Below are positions 46,848 through 55,900 of a DNA stretch of 64,000 bases, in pieces; the stretch's first letter is position 1, and every line of letters starts with the position of its first letter. The notes beneath the pieces are model-generated. The model searched no databases. It was not told the origin of the DNA and worked only from the letters and a program-made list of their open reading frames with translations. The stretch comes from CAMLJR01 sp964631955. GTDB taxonomy: Bacteria; Pseudomonadota; Gammaproteobacteria; Pseudomonadales; CAMLJR01. The stretch covers positions 310,001-374,000 of the forward strand of contig CAZWBA010000001.1 of assembly GCA_964631955.1 (NCBI GenBank), written 5' to 3'. A program made the position numbers and the translations under genes.

Positions 46848-48743
46848 GTGAAGTGGCTTTGCCTGCTTGCAGCCCTGACAGTGCAGCTACCGACCGCATG
46901 GGGGGCAGAACCGGAATCGACCCGGCCCTCTGTCAGCGAGGGCCGGCTGTTTTTATCCAGTGCGGAAAGTCTGCGTAAACAGCCCGTCCACCTGGACGGC
47001 AGCTGGCACTTCGTGCCCGACCGCTGGCTGACACCGGCGGAGGTCGACTCCACCACGCCCGGCAACGAATGGGCGCACGTACCGGGCGGCAGACCCGGCA
47101 ACGCCACCGGCATCAGCACCTACTGGCTGAATGTCGGGATCGATAACCCCATTCCCGAATCGAGCACCCTGTTCTTTCAACACATCTGCGGTGCGGCCAC
47201 GGTTTATTTTTATCGCGAGGGCAGCGGCTACAACACGCCGCTGCTGACCGCCGGCCAGCTGGGCGCCGATGCGGCTCGCGAAAAAATCAGCGGCAACAAT
47301 CTGCTCCTCAACCTCCCGCCCCTCCTTGCCGGCAAATACACCTTACTGATCCAGCAATCCAACTTTCATCTGCGCGAAGGCGGCCTTTGCGGCACGGTCA
47401 GCTGGGGTCTGAGTTCAACGCAAACCTATCTGCGCACCATCGACATCGTAAAGAACACGGTCATCGCGACCATGCTGCTGAGCCTTGCGCTCGGCTCGCT
47501 GATGCTGGGTTCGCAAAACGGCGAACGCGCCGCGCCGTGGCTGGCGCTGATGTGCCTCTCCTGCGCCGTACTTATCGCTTTTAACAGCGGCCTGCTCGGC
47601 AATCTGATGCCACCCGATAGCGAATGGCGCGGCAGCCTGGATTACATCGGCATATTCACCGCGCTGATCTGGCTGCCGCCGGCTCTGCTCATGGTGTTTC
47701 GCTACACCTTCGCCATTGCGCTGGCGCGCTGGCTGGTGCTGACCAATCTGATCGTGCCGGCGGTGCTCACCGTGGGCGTGGCGCTATCGGTATCGTTTTT
47801 CGCGCAGCACCCGCAGATTCTCACCGTGGTGTGGAGTGCGCAAACCATCATCGCCTTCGGCGTTCTCTTTTCGGCCTGCCAGCGCCGCCGCCAGTACGCG
47901 TGGGTCGCGCTGGCAGCAACGGTGCTGCTCGTGCTCGCCACGCTGTACGATCTCTATCGATTTTTCACCTACGGCGTCATCGAAATTCTCAGCCCTTACG
48001 CCGGCGCGTTTCTGGCAGCGGTACACGGCGGCATCTACACGCTGAAAGTCGGCGCGTCGTATCAGCTGGCGGCGCGCTTATCGGCGCATCTGCAGGAGGA
48101 AGTCGATTTGCGCACCCGCGAACTGCGCGAGAAAAATCACAACCTCGAACAAACGCAGAACGCCTTGCAGCGCGCCAATGAAAATCTGCGCGAGCTGTCG
48201 GTGACCGACGGCCTCACCCGCGTCTACAACCGCATGTATTTCGAGCAGCAGTTCGAAAAGGAATGGCGGCGCTGCGCACGTCAGGCGTTGCCGCTTTCGA
48301 TTCTGATGATCGACGCCGATCACTTCAAACAGCTCAATGATAGCGCCGGCCATCTCGTCGGCGATTTATGCCTGCAGGCAATCGCGCAGGAGACACTCAA
48401 TAATTTCAAACGCTCGGGCGAAGTCGTGGCGCGCTACGGCGGCGAGGAATTTATCGTGCTGCTGCCCGACACCAATCAGAGCAAGGCATTGGCAGCCGCG
48501 GAAGGTTTGCGCACGGCCATCGAGCGGCTGTCCGTTACCGACAGCGATGGCAGATCGTTCCGCGTGACGATCAGCGTCGGCGTGAGCACCACAGTGCCCG
48601 GAATCGATCAACGCCCCGAGCAGCTGATCGCCACTGCCGACGCCGCGCTGTACGAAGCCAAAGATGCTGGACGCAATCGCGTGCACAGCATTCCCATCAT
48701 CGCCTCGCGCGCGGCGATGACGCAGCAGAAACTGCATCTCTGA
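46848..48743 (+). CDS. Diguanylate cyclase with 7TMR-DISM sensor
   Basis: 631 residues that should make c-di-GMP. The signal peptide is LCLLAALTVQLPTAWG. A periplasmic 7TMR-DISM-type jelly-roll domain extends to about 185, seven TM helices to about 400, then a coiled coil (LRTRELREKNHNLEQTQNALQ) and a C-terminal GGDEF domain with the active motif RYGGEEF. The inhibitory I-site is degenerate: RSGE in place of RxxD. Start is GTG, with GGAG about 8 nt upstream. It sits behind a structured leader. Confidence 0.92.
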   Translation: MKWLCLLAALTVQLPTAWGAEPESTRPSVSEGRLFLSSAESLRKQPVHLDGSWHFVPDRWLTPAEVDSTTPGNEWAHVPGGRPGNATGISTYWLNVGIDNPIPESSTLFFQHICGAATVYFYREGSGYNTPLLTAGQLGADAAREKISGNNLLLNLPPLLAGKYTLLIQQSNFHLREGGLCGTVSWGLSSTQTYLRTIDIVKNTVIATMLLSLALGSLMLGSQNGERAAPWLALMCLSCAVLIAFNSGLLGNLMPPDSEWRGSLDYIGIFTALIWLPPALLMVFRYTFAIALARWLVLTNLIVPAVLTVGVALSVSFFAQHPQILTVVWSAQTIIAFGVLFSACQRRRQYAWVALAATVLLVLATLYDLYRFFTYGVIEILSPYAGAFLAAVHGGIYTLKVGASYQLAARLSAHLQEEVDLRTRELREKNHNLEQTQNALQRANENLRELSVTDGLTRVYNRMYFEQQFEKEWRRCARQALPLSILMIDADHFKQLNDSAGHLVGDLCLQAIAQETLNNFKRSGEVVARYGGEEFIVLLPDTNQSKALAAAEGLRTAIERLSVTDSDGRSFRVTISVGVSTTVPGIDQRPEQLIATADAALYEAKDAGRNRVHSIPIIASRAAMTQQKLHL

Positions 48744-48763
48744 CGTCGCGCGACATTCCCGGT

Positions 48764-48817
48764 GCAGGGACTGTCATTCCTCGCAGGACTGTCACTCCTC
48801 GCAAGGCCGTCATAGCC
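48764..48817. repeat. 18-bp tandem repeat after the diguanylate cyclase gene
   Basis: GCAGGGACTGTCATTCCTC, GCAGGACTGTCACTCCTC and GCAAGGCCGTCATAGCC follow directly on one another. It lies in the 190-bp gap between convergent genes. Confidence 0.75.
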
Positions 48818-48934
48818 ACAGTCCGCACACCAGAAGTCTGGATTCCCAGCAGCTCTGCCGCTGCGCAGAGTTCGCTGTGATCTGGCCATCCACGCGCCGG
48901 CTTTCGGTGCTTCCGGCGTCTCGCTCATCAATGT

Positions 48935-49849
48935 CTAACTGTCGGCGGCATCGCCATCACGCTCCCGGATCGCGCTCGTCACTGCGGGCGTGGCGGCTGT
49001 TGTCACCGGGGCTTTGCTGCCGCGCTTCAGCCGAATCGACACCAGATGCTGCCGTGCATTCCCGGCGGCACGCTGGCCCGTGTAACTCGATTCGATGACT
49101 TTCGCATCGACACCGCGGCTCATCAGATATTCGCTCACCTGCTGCACGCGCTGTTTAGCCAGCTGCAAATTTTCGAGACGGCGCGGTTTATCGTTACTCA
49201 CGCCGTGAATTTCAAAATGCGTCACCGAGCGATCGAGCGCGATATAACGCAAAATAAAATCGATCTTCTTTTGCGCCTTCGCGCTCAGCTCGCTTTGTTC
49301 GAGAGGGAATTCGATAACGGTGTGCTTGACGTCTTCGAAGGTGAACGGCGCCAGCTGCGCGATACATTCGCTGTACTGACGATACGCGGCGCGAAAATTG
49401 ATGGGCGATAACGCCACGCTCGCGGCCTGATTCGAATCTTCGCTCAACGGGCGGACGAACGTCGGCATGAGCCCCGCGTTCAGGCTATCGAGCAATTTCT
49501 GCGCGGGCGCAGCGGCCAGCTGCAATGGTTCGCCACCCTCGGCGACTTCGATCGCACCCAGCGCCATAGGCACGCGCGCGGCGTTCCAGTAGGGAGCAAC
49601 CGCATCGAGCCTGGAAGGGCCCGCAATCAGCGGGTTTTTCTTCGAGCGCAGCAAGAAGCGCTGACTATCGCCCGCCGCCTCGAAAACCGCCTCGCCGAAG
49701 CGCGGCACCACCTGGGAAAGCCTGCACGCCAAAGGTGAGCGCTGCACCTGCCAGTGCGCCTGATCCATCGTCGCCATGTACGTTTCGGCCACGGTTTCGA
49801 TGGCCATCGAAGCGAGCAGACCGAATGCGCAAAACCGCCAGTAATTCAT
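48935..49849 (-). CDS. motY: MotY-like flagellar stator/T-ring protein
   Basis: 304 residues. The signal peptide is FCAFGLLASMAIETVAE. A MotY N-terminal beta domain begins MDQAHWQVQRSPLACRLSQ and contains FGEAVFE. A C-terminal OmpA-type peptidoglycan-binding domain follows (ALDRSVTHFEIHGVSND, LAKQRVQQVSEYLMSRGV). MotY forms the T ring that anchors sodium- or proton-driven stators. It is divergent from pyrC, exactly as in Pseudomonas, which supports the assignment. Start ATG at 49849. Confidence 0.85.
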   Translation of the reverse strand: MNYWRFCAFGLLASMAIETVAETYMATMDQAHWQVQRSPLACRLSQVVPRFGEAVFEAAGDSQRFLLRSKKNPLIAGPSRLDAVAPYWNAARVPMALGAIEVAEGGEPLQLAAAPAQKLLDSLNAGLMPTFVRPLSEDSNQAASVALSPINFRAAYRQYSECIAQLAPFTFEDVKHTVIEFPLEQSELSAKAQKKIDFILRYIALDRSVTHFEIHGVSNDKPRRLENLQLAKQRVQQVSEYLMSRGVDAKVIESSYTGQRAAGNARQHLVSIRLKRGSKAPVTTAATPAVTSAIRERDGDAADS

Positions 49850-50025
49850 CGCTAACGCTATCTCGCTATTACATCGATACAACAATAATTACGCCGATAC
49901 CGGGTAGTCACCGCTGCCAGGCATTCACACCGACACCGGGTCAGCCGCCGGCCCGCGGTTTAATCCGCACGGCGATTGCTGTAGCATGCGCGCTCTATCC
50001 CGCCAGCCGTTATCGCCGTTTTTGT

Positions 50026-51066
50026 ATGACCGAACTACGCATCATTCGCCCCGACGACTGGCATGTGCATCTGCGCGATGGCGCCGCACTGCCGCACACG
50101 ACCGCCGCCATGGCACGCTATTTCGGCCGCGTCATCGTCATGCCCAATCTGGTACCGCCGGTGCTCGACACGGAACAGGCGCTGCGCTATCGCGAACGCA
50201 TCATCGCCGCCCAGCAAAATTGTGAGCGCGCTTTCACACCGCTCATGGTGTTGTATCTGACCGACAATACTAGACCAGAGGAAATTGCTGCGGCGAAGAA
50301 ATCAGGGTACGTATTTGCCGCAAAACTCTATCCTGCGGGTGCCACCACAAATTCGGATTCGGGCGTCACCGATTTGCAACGCATTTATCCTGCACTGGAA
50401 AGCCTGCAAAAACATGGCATGCCACTACTGGTGCACGCTGAAGTGACCGACGCACACATCGATGTTTTTGATCGCGAAAAAATATTTATCGAACGACACC
50501 TTAAAAAAATCGTCAGCGATTTTCCAGCACTGAAAATTGTCTTTGAGCACATTACTACCGCTGATGCTGTCGCTTTCGTCAAAGAATCGTCAGTGAATAT
50601 CGGCGCGACAATCACTGCACATCACCTGCTCTACAACCGCAATCACATGCTGGCCGGAAATATTCGGCCGCATTTTTATTGTCTGCCGATTCTGAAACGC
50701 GGCGATCATCAGCAGGCGTTGATAGCAGCAGCGATCTCGGGCAATCCGAAATTCTTTCTCGGCACCGACTCGGCACCGCACGCGCGCAGCAAAAAGGAAG
50801 CGAGCTGCGGCTGTGCGGGCTGCTACACCGCCTACGCCGCCATCGAGTTGTACGCGGAAGCATTCGATCGCGCTGGCGCGCTCGATAAGCTGGAAGCATT
50901 CGCGAGTTTTTATGGCCCCGATTTTTACGATCTGCCGCGCAATGACGATCACATCACGCTGCAACGTAAAAGCTGGAGCGCACCTGCGCAATTGCCGCTC
51001 GGCGACGATGTCGTGATTCCATTGCGTGCCGGCGAAGCGATCGAGTGGCAGGTAGTCGCAGGCTGA
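50026..51066 (+). CDS. pyrC: Dihydroorotase (class II)
   Basis: A 346-residue enzyme of pyrimidine synthesis that cyclises carbamoyl-aspartate. The zinc ligands are DDWHVHLRDG, the carbamylated Lys lies in AAKLYPAGATTNSDSGV, and later motifs are LLVHAEV and LGTDSAPHA. Start at the ATG at 50026, where MTELRIIRPDDWH begins; the open frame extends upstream through motY's promoter without homology. The rnt gene starts 5 bp after its stop. Confidence 0.97.
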   Translation: MTELRIIRPDDWHVHLRDGAALPHTTAAMARYFGRVIVMPNLVPPVLDTEQALRYRERIIAAQQNCERAFTPLMVLYLTDNTRPEEIAAAKKSGYVFAAKLYPAGATTNSDSGVTDLQRIYPALESLQKHGMPLLVHAEVTDAHIDVFDREKIFIERHLKKIVSDFPALKIVFEHITTADAVAFVKESSVNIGATITAHHLLYNRNHMLAGNIRPHFYCLPILKRGDHQQALIAAAISGNPKFFLGTDSAPHARSKKEASCGCAGCYTAYAAIELYAEAFDRAGALDKLEAFASFYGPDFYDLPRNDDHITLQRKSWSAPAQLPLGDDVVIPLRAGEAIEWQVVAG

Positions 51067-51071
51067 GGCGC

Positions 51072-51755
51072 ATGGACAATTCCTACAAAGACAGTTTTAA
51101 AGACAACCCCGCCAAACACCCGCTTGCACTGCGTTTTCGCGGTTTTCTGCCGGTGGTGGTCGATATCGAAACCGGCGGCTTCAATTCGCGCACCGATGGC
51201 ATTCTCGAAATTGCGGCCACGACGCTGACGATGGATGACGATGGCAATTTACGTGTCGACGAAACCATCGACTTTCATGTGGAACCATTTCCGGGCGCCA
51301 ATCTCGAACCCGCCGCGCTCGAATTTACCGGCATCGATCCGCATTGCAGCGAGCGCTGCGCACAGCCCGAAATGATTGTCTTCGATGAGCTCTTCAAATT
51401 CGTGCGCAGCAAAGTCAAACAGCACAATTGCACGCGTGCGGTTTTAGTCGGTCACAACGCGCATTTCGATTTAGGTTTTTTGCTCGCCGCAAGTGAACGC
51501 TGCAATATCAAGCGCAATCCCTTTCATCCGTTTTCGGTATTCGATACCGCAACGTTATCGGGGCTTGCGTTCGGTCATACCGTACTGGCGCGTGCCTGCC
51601 AGCTTGCCGGTATCGATTTCAACAATGCCGAGGCACACAGCGCGGCATACGACACCGAAAAAACCGCAAAATTATTTTGTCTCATCGTCAATCGCTGGCG
51701 CGAACTCGGCGGCTGGCAACCGTTCGATGTATTTATGGACGATGAAATTGGATAG
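51072..51755 (+). CDS. rnt: Ribonuclease T
   Basis: A 227-residue DEDDh 3'-5' exonuclease that trims tRNA, 5S and 23S rRNA ends. Catalytic residues are seen in VVVDIETGGFN, GHNAHFDLGF and AEAHSAAYDTEKT. TGAGG from the pyrC stop region serves as its ribosome-binding site, so it is coupled to pyrC. A strong terminator follows. Confidence 0.96.
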   Translation: MDNSYKDSFKDNPAKHPLALRFRGFLPVVVDIETGGFNSRTDGILEIAATTLTMDDDGNLRVDETIDFHVEPFPGANLEPAALEFTGIDPHCSERCAQPEMIVFDELFKFVRSKVKQHNCTRAVLVGHNAHFDLGFLLAASERCNIKRNPFHPFSVFDTATLSGLAFGHTVLARACQLAGIDFNNAEAHSAAYDTEKTAKLFCLIVNRWRELGGWQPFDVFMDDEIG

Positions 51756-51758
51756 GCA

Positions 51759-51794
51759 AAATAAAAAAGCCGGCGCATGCCGGCTTTTTTATTT
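51759..51794. terminator. Bidirectional terminator between rnt and peroxiredoxin
   Basis: AAATAAAAAAGCCGGC / GCCGGCTTTTTTATTT, a perfect 16-bp inverted repeat with a GCAT loop, between convergent genes. Confidence 0.94.
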
Positions 51795-51808
51795 GCGCAA
51801 CAAACCGC

Positions 51809-52414
51809 TTAGAGTTTGCCGCTATTCTTCGCCAGATAATCAGCGACGCCAGCGGCATTCGCCTTCATACCCGAATCGCCTTTCTTCCAGCCCGCCGGGC
51901 ACACTTCACCGTGTTGCTCGTGGAATTGCAACGCTTCGACCAGACGGAGGAGCTCATCGATATTGCGGCCAAGCGGCAAGTCGTTAACGATCTGCGAACG
52001 CACGACACCGTTCTTGTCGATGATGAATGCGCCGCGGAAAGCCGGACCACCGTTTGCAGTTTCAACATCGTAAGCGCGCGCGATATCGTGGCTGATATCT
52101 GCAGCCATCGTGTATTTCACCGGACCGATACCGCCCTTGTCGACCGGAGTATTGCGCCATGCACTGTGCGTGAATTTGGAATCGATCGATACCGCGATGA
52201 CTTCAACGCCGAGAGCCTTGAACGCATCGACGCGATTGTCGAGCGCGATCAGCTCCGAGGGGCACACGAAAGTGAAATCGAGCGGATAGAAAAATACGAG
52301 ACCGTATTTGCCCTTGATGGCTTCGCTCAGCTTGAAGCCTGCGGCCAATTCGCCATTGCCGAGAACCGCATCGCAGGTGAAATCCGGTGCGGGTTTGCCA
52401 ACGAGTACGCCCAT
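51809..52414 (-). CDS. Typical 2-Cys peroxiredoxin (AhpC/Prx1 type)
   Basis: A 201-residue thiol peroxidase. The peroxidatic Cys is in PLDFTFVCPSE and the resolving Cys in HGEVCPAGW; the GGxGPVKY-type loop (GGIGPVKYTMAAD) is present. I start at the ATG at 52414 (GVLVGKPAPDF), because GGAG is 8 nt upstream; an ATG two codons earlier is too close. Pseudomonas has a peroxiredoxin at the same place beside rnt. Confidence 0.95.
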   Translation of the reverse strand: MGVLVGKPAPDFTCDAVLGNGELAAGFKLSEAIKGKYGLVFFYPLDFTFVCPSELIALDNRVDAFKALGVEVIAVSIDSKFTHSAWRNTPVDKGGIGPVKYTMAADISHDIARAYDVETANGGPAFRGAFIIDKNGVVRSQIVNDLPLGRNIDELLRLVEALQFHEQHGEVCPAGWKKGDSGMKANAAGVADYLAKNSGKL

Positions 52415-52547
52415 TGTCATCACTCCTTCAGTGTTGTGGAAAGCGGGTTAAACGAAATTATCCGTGCAAGAGAATTTACGAGAGTTGCGAGCGGCGCAGT
52501 CTATCAGAATCCCATGGCGGTTTTACGCCGGTTTCAAAACCCGAATC

Positions 52548-52898
52548 TCAACGCGCCGTGTGCGCCTGGGTCAGCATCCACAACTGCGCGACACGATTAC
52601 CTGTGCGGCAGAAGGTGAGAACGGGTTTCGGCAGCGCATCCAGATACTGCACAAACTGATTGATATCCTGCTCGCCAATTTGATTCGGCACCACCGGCAG
52701 GTATTCGTACCGCAACCCCATCTGCGCCGCCTCGGCCGCCAGCACATCGGAAAGCGGCTGATCGGGCGCCTCGTGATCGGGGCGCGCATTGATTACCGTT
52801 CGAAATCCCTGTGCCGCGATCGCGGCGAAATCTCCGGGATGAACCTGACCGCAGGTCCAGAGCTCCGGAGCCAATTGCATCATTTGTTCGAGCGCCAT
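52548..52898 (-). CDS. DUF442 / TIGR01244-type phosphatase-like protein
   Basis: 116 residues of the beta-lactamase-hydrolase-like family, which has a protein-tyrosine-phosphatase fold. The P-loop is LTFCRTGNRVAQLW (CX5R). The N terminus ELWTCGQVHPGDFAAIAAQGFRTVINARPDHE is typical. Related proteins take part in sulfide metabolism or act as phosphatases; the actual reaction here is unknown. AGAGGA lies upstream of the ATG. Confidence 0.87.
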   Translation of the reverse strand: MALEQMMQLAPELWTCGQVHPGDFAAIAAQGFRTVINARPDHEAPDQPLSDVLAAEAAQMGLRYEYLPVVPNQIGEQDINQFVQYLDALPKPVLTFCRTGNRVAQLWMLTQAHTAR

Positions 52899-52956
52899 TA
52901 TCGATCCTCTCTATGCCGAAACAGAAAGGAGTTCATATTACCTCATGGCCCGGCGC

Positions 52957-55900
52957 CTACTGCCCCTGAAATCGCAGCGGCATTTCGGTCACGCCGCCGT
53001 TTTCATTCGGCACTTTCACCACCACATTCAAATTACCTTTGAAATCGGCTGGCGGTGTGCCCGCGAACGTGCCGGTTTTTGCATCGAAGCTCAACCACGA
53101 CGGCAGCGGCTTTCCATCAGCCGTTGTCGCCTCCACTTTTTTACCTGCCGGTAGATTCGCCGGAATCGCGACGCTCGATTTGAATTCGCTGCCGGCGCTC
53201 ATCGGCACGAGTGCACGACCTTCGGATTGAATCGACGTTTTCTGCACATCGAGCGACGCATCGACTTTATTCAAACCGATTTCACCGCTGCCGCTGACGA
53301 CAGTGCTCTTCTCGACACCGCCGGCCGCATCGATATTTGTGTTGCCGCCCGCCGTCGCCTGGGTACCTTCGAGCACGATTTTTCCGCCCGACTGAATATT
53401 CAGATTACCGGCGGTATCGATACCCACCGTTTGATTTTCCACACCGCCACCGATTTCGGCTTTGTTGAGTTTTACACCGCCACCGGCAGCGCTGCCCGCA
53501 ATACCGCCGTGAATATCCGTGCTTTTCGCCGCGGTTAAATTCACATCACCGCCCGCAGCGATATTGGTATCGCCACTGCTGCTCAACTGAGTACCTTCGA
53601 GATTGGCATCTTTGCCCGCTTTGATATCGGTGCCTTTGCCGCTCCTGATCGATGCCACCGTGGCCGTGCTCGATTTACCACCCTCGATCGCGAGACTCAA
53701 ATCGCCGCTGCCCGTCGTCGATTTTGTTTTCCCACCCGCTGTATCAGTTTCGTTTGAGCTTTCGATGCCTCCGCCAATCGCCCCGCCGACGGAAAGGCTT
53801 TCCGAAGTGCTCTTCGCCGCTTTGATATTGACGTTGCCACCGGCATCGATCGCCGCAGTACCGCCCGCCTCAACTTGCGTGCCTTCAAGCGTGGCGTCCT
53901 TACCGGAACTCAATTTCAAATTGCCGCCGCTGCTGATGCTGCCGACTTTCGCCGTCGAACTATTTTCTTTCGAATATTCGGCGGAGGCTTCGAGGCCCGC
54001 ACCTTTCGACGATGCATTGCCCCCGCTGTCGCTCTTGCCGCTGCTGCCCGTCGCCGATAATGACGCGCCGATATCGAGCGACTCGCTGCGACTGGTATCG
54101 CGCGCTGCATTGAACGCTAAATTATCTTTCGCGGAAATACTCGCATCGCCTGCACTCGCAATATCGGCACCTTCGAAGCTGGCATTTTTTCCTGCACTCA
54201 CCGTTAAATTGCCGCCGGAATTAATTCCACCGACAACCGCCTGCGATGCCTCCGCACTCGATTTGTTGTAACCGCCTTCGATGCCGGTGTCGCCTTCCTT
54301 GCTGCCGGATTTACTCTTCGATAGGCTGAGGCTCGCAGAGACATCGAAACCTTCGGCGCTGCTTGTCTGCGTATTTTTCGCCGCATCGAACGTGACGTTG
54401 CCGCCGGCATCGATGCTTGCATCGCCACCCGAATTCAATTGCGTGCCTTCGAAACGCGCATCGTCCCGGGTTTTGATATTCAATTTGCCGCCGGAATTAA
54501 TCGAACCGGTCACCGCCTCTGTCGACGACTCGCTCGATTGCTGCTCGCCGTAACCGCCAGCAATATCGAGTTTCGCCGCGCCGTCGGTGCCTTTGTTAAT
54601 ACCTGCTTTTAAATCGGCGTTGATATTACTGCTGCTCTCCGAACTGCTCGATGTATTTTGCGCGGCTTTGAAATCGAGCGAGCCGGCATCGATAGTGGTA
54701 TCGCCAGCCGAAGTTAAATGGGTGCCTTCGAGCGAGGTCTTACCTTTCGACGTGCTGTTGATATTGCCGCCCGCCTTGATATTTGAGACCACCGCTTCGC
54801 TGCTGCTGCTCGTCGATGCGTCCTTTTGATTTTCGTAACTCAAATGCAAACCGGCGCCGACATTGGCACTCGCTCCGGCTTTGGTTTCGCCGCTGCTATC
54901 GGCACCGGCTTCAACACCTGCGTTAGCCTCGGCGTATGCACCGATTTTCGCGGTATTGGTTTCGCTGAACGATGAAGAGAACGTCGTATTCTTCGCCGCC
55001 CTGCTTTCGATTTCATTCGCGCTTTGTGTGAAATCGCCGCCCGCTTCGATTTGTGTACCCACGTCGGTAATTTTATCGGTTGCGGTGCGCGTCATATTGC
55101 CGCCCGATTTAATCGATGACGTTACCGCTGTGGTCGATCCCTCGGTGTTGCTCGTCTTTGTGTTCTGGAATTTATAACCCGCCTCAGCACTCGCTTCCAC
55201 GCCCGCATCTGCACTCGCATCCGCAGTCGTCATGCCGATGCCATTCGCACCCGCTGTCGCATTCGCTTCCGCGCCCGCCTTGTTTTCGTTGTACCAGCCG
55301 ACGGTGGTGGTATCGCTGGTAGTCGTTGTCGTTTTCACATCGTCGGCGGCGAGGAATTCCATGCTCTTCGCATTTAAATTCATATCGCCGCCGCTTTCGA
55401 TCGACGAACCCTGCGTGGTCAATTTATTCGATGCATCGATCGACATATTGCCGCCCGCTTTGATCGCCGAACCCTGATTATTGATTTCGAACGAATCGGT
55501 GGTCGTCGTGCTCGTGCTCATGAACGTCACGTCGTTATTGTTGCTCGCCTCAGCCGAGGCGTTAGCATTCGCACGCGCGTCCATATTGTTCGAATCAGCG
55601 TTCGCGTCTGCCGATGCATTCGCACTCGCATTGTTTTCACTGCTGGCCATCAATCCAACGCTGGTTGTCGTGGTTTTTTCCGAACTCGTGTGAATATCCT
55701 GCGCTGCCAATACCTTCACGTCCTGCGCTGTGATATTCGCATCACCGCCCGTGTTAATTTCAGAGCCGACTAATTTGACGGTGTCTTTGGCATTGATGTT
55801 CGCATTGCCGCCGATATTGAGACTCGACGCAACGCTGGTTTGATCGAAGGTATTTTTCGTGGTCGTCGTGCTCTCGGCGAATTTCAATCCGCCGCTCGCA

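Noticed and set aside
52957..53300. Possible CdiA-type toxin and immunity pair at the end of the exoprotein
   Set aside because: No VENN or similar delimiter, the C terminus is an Ig-like domain, and the next gene is a DUF442 protein not fitting an immunity protein.
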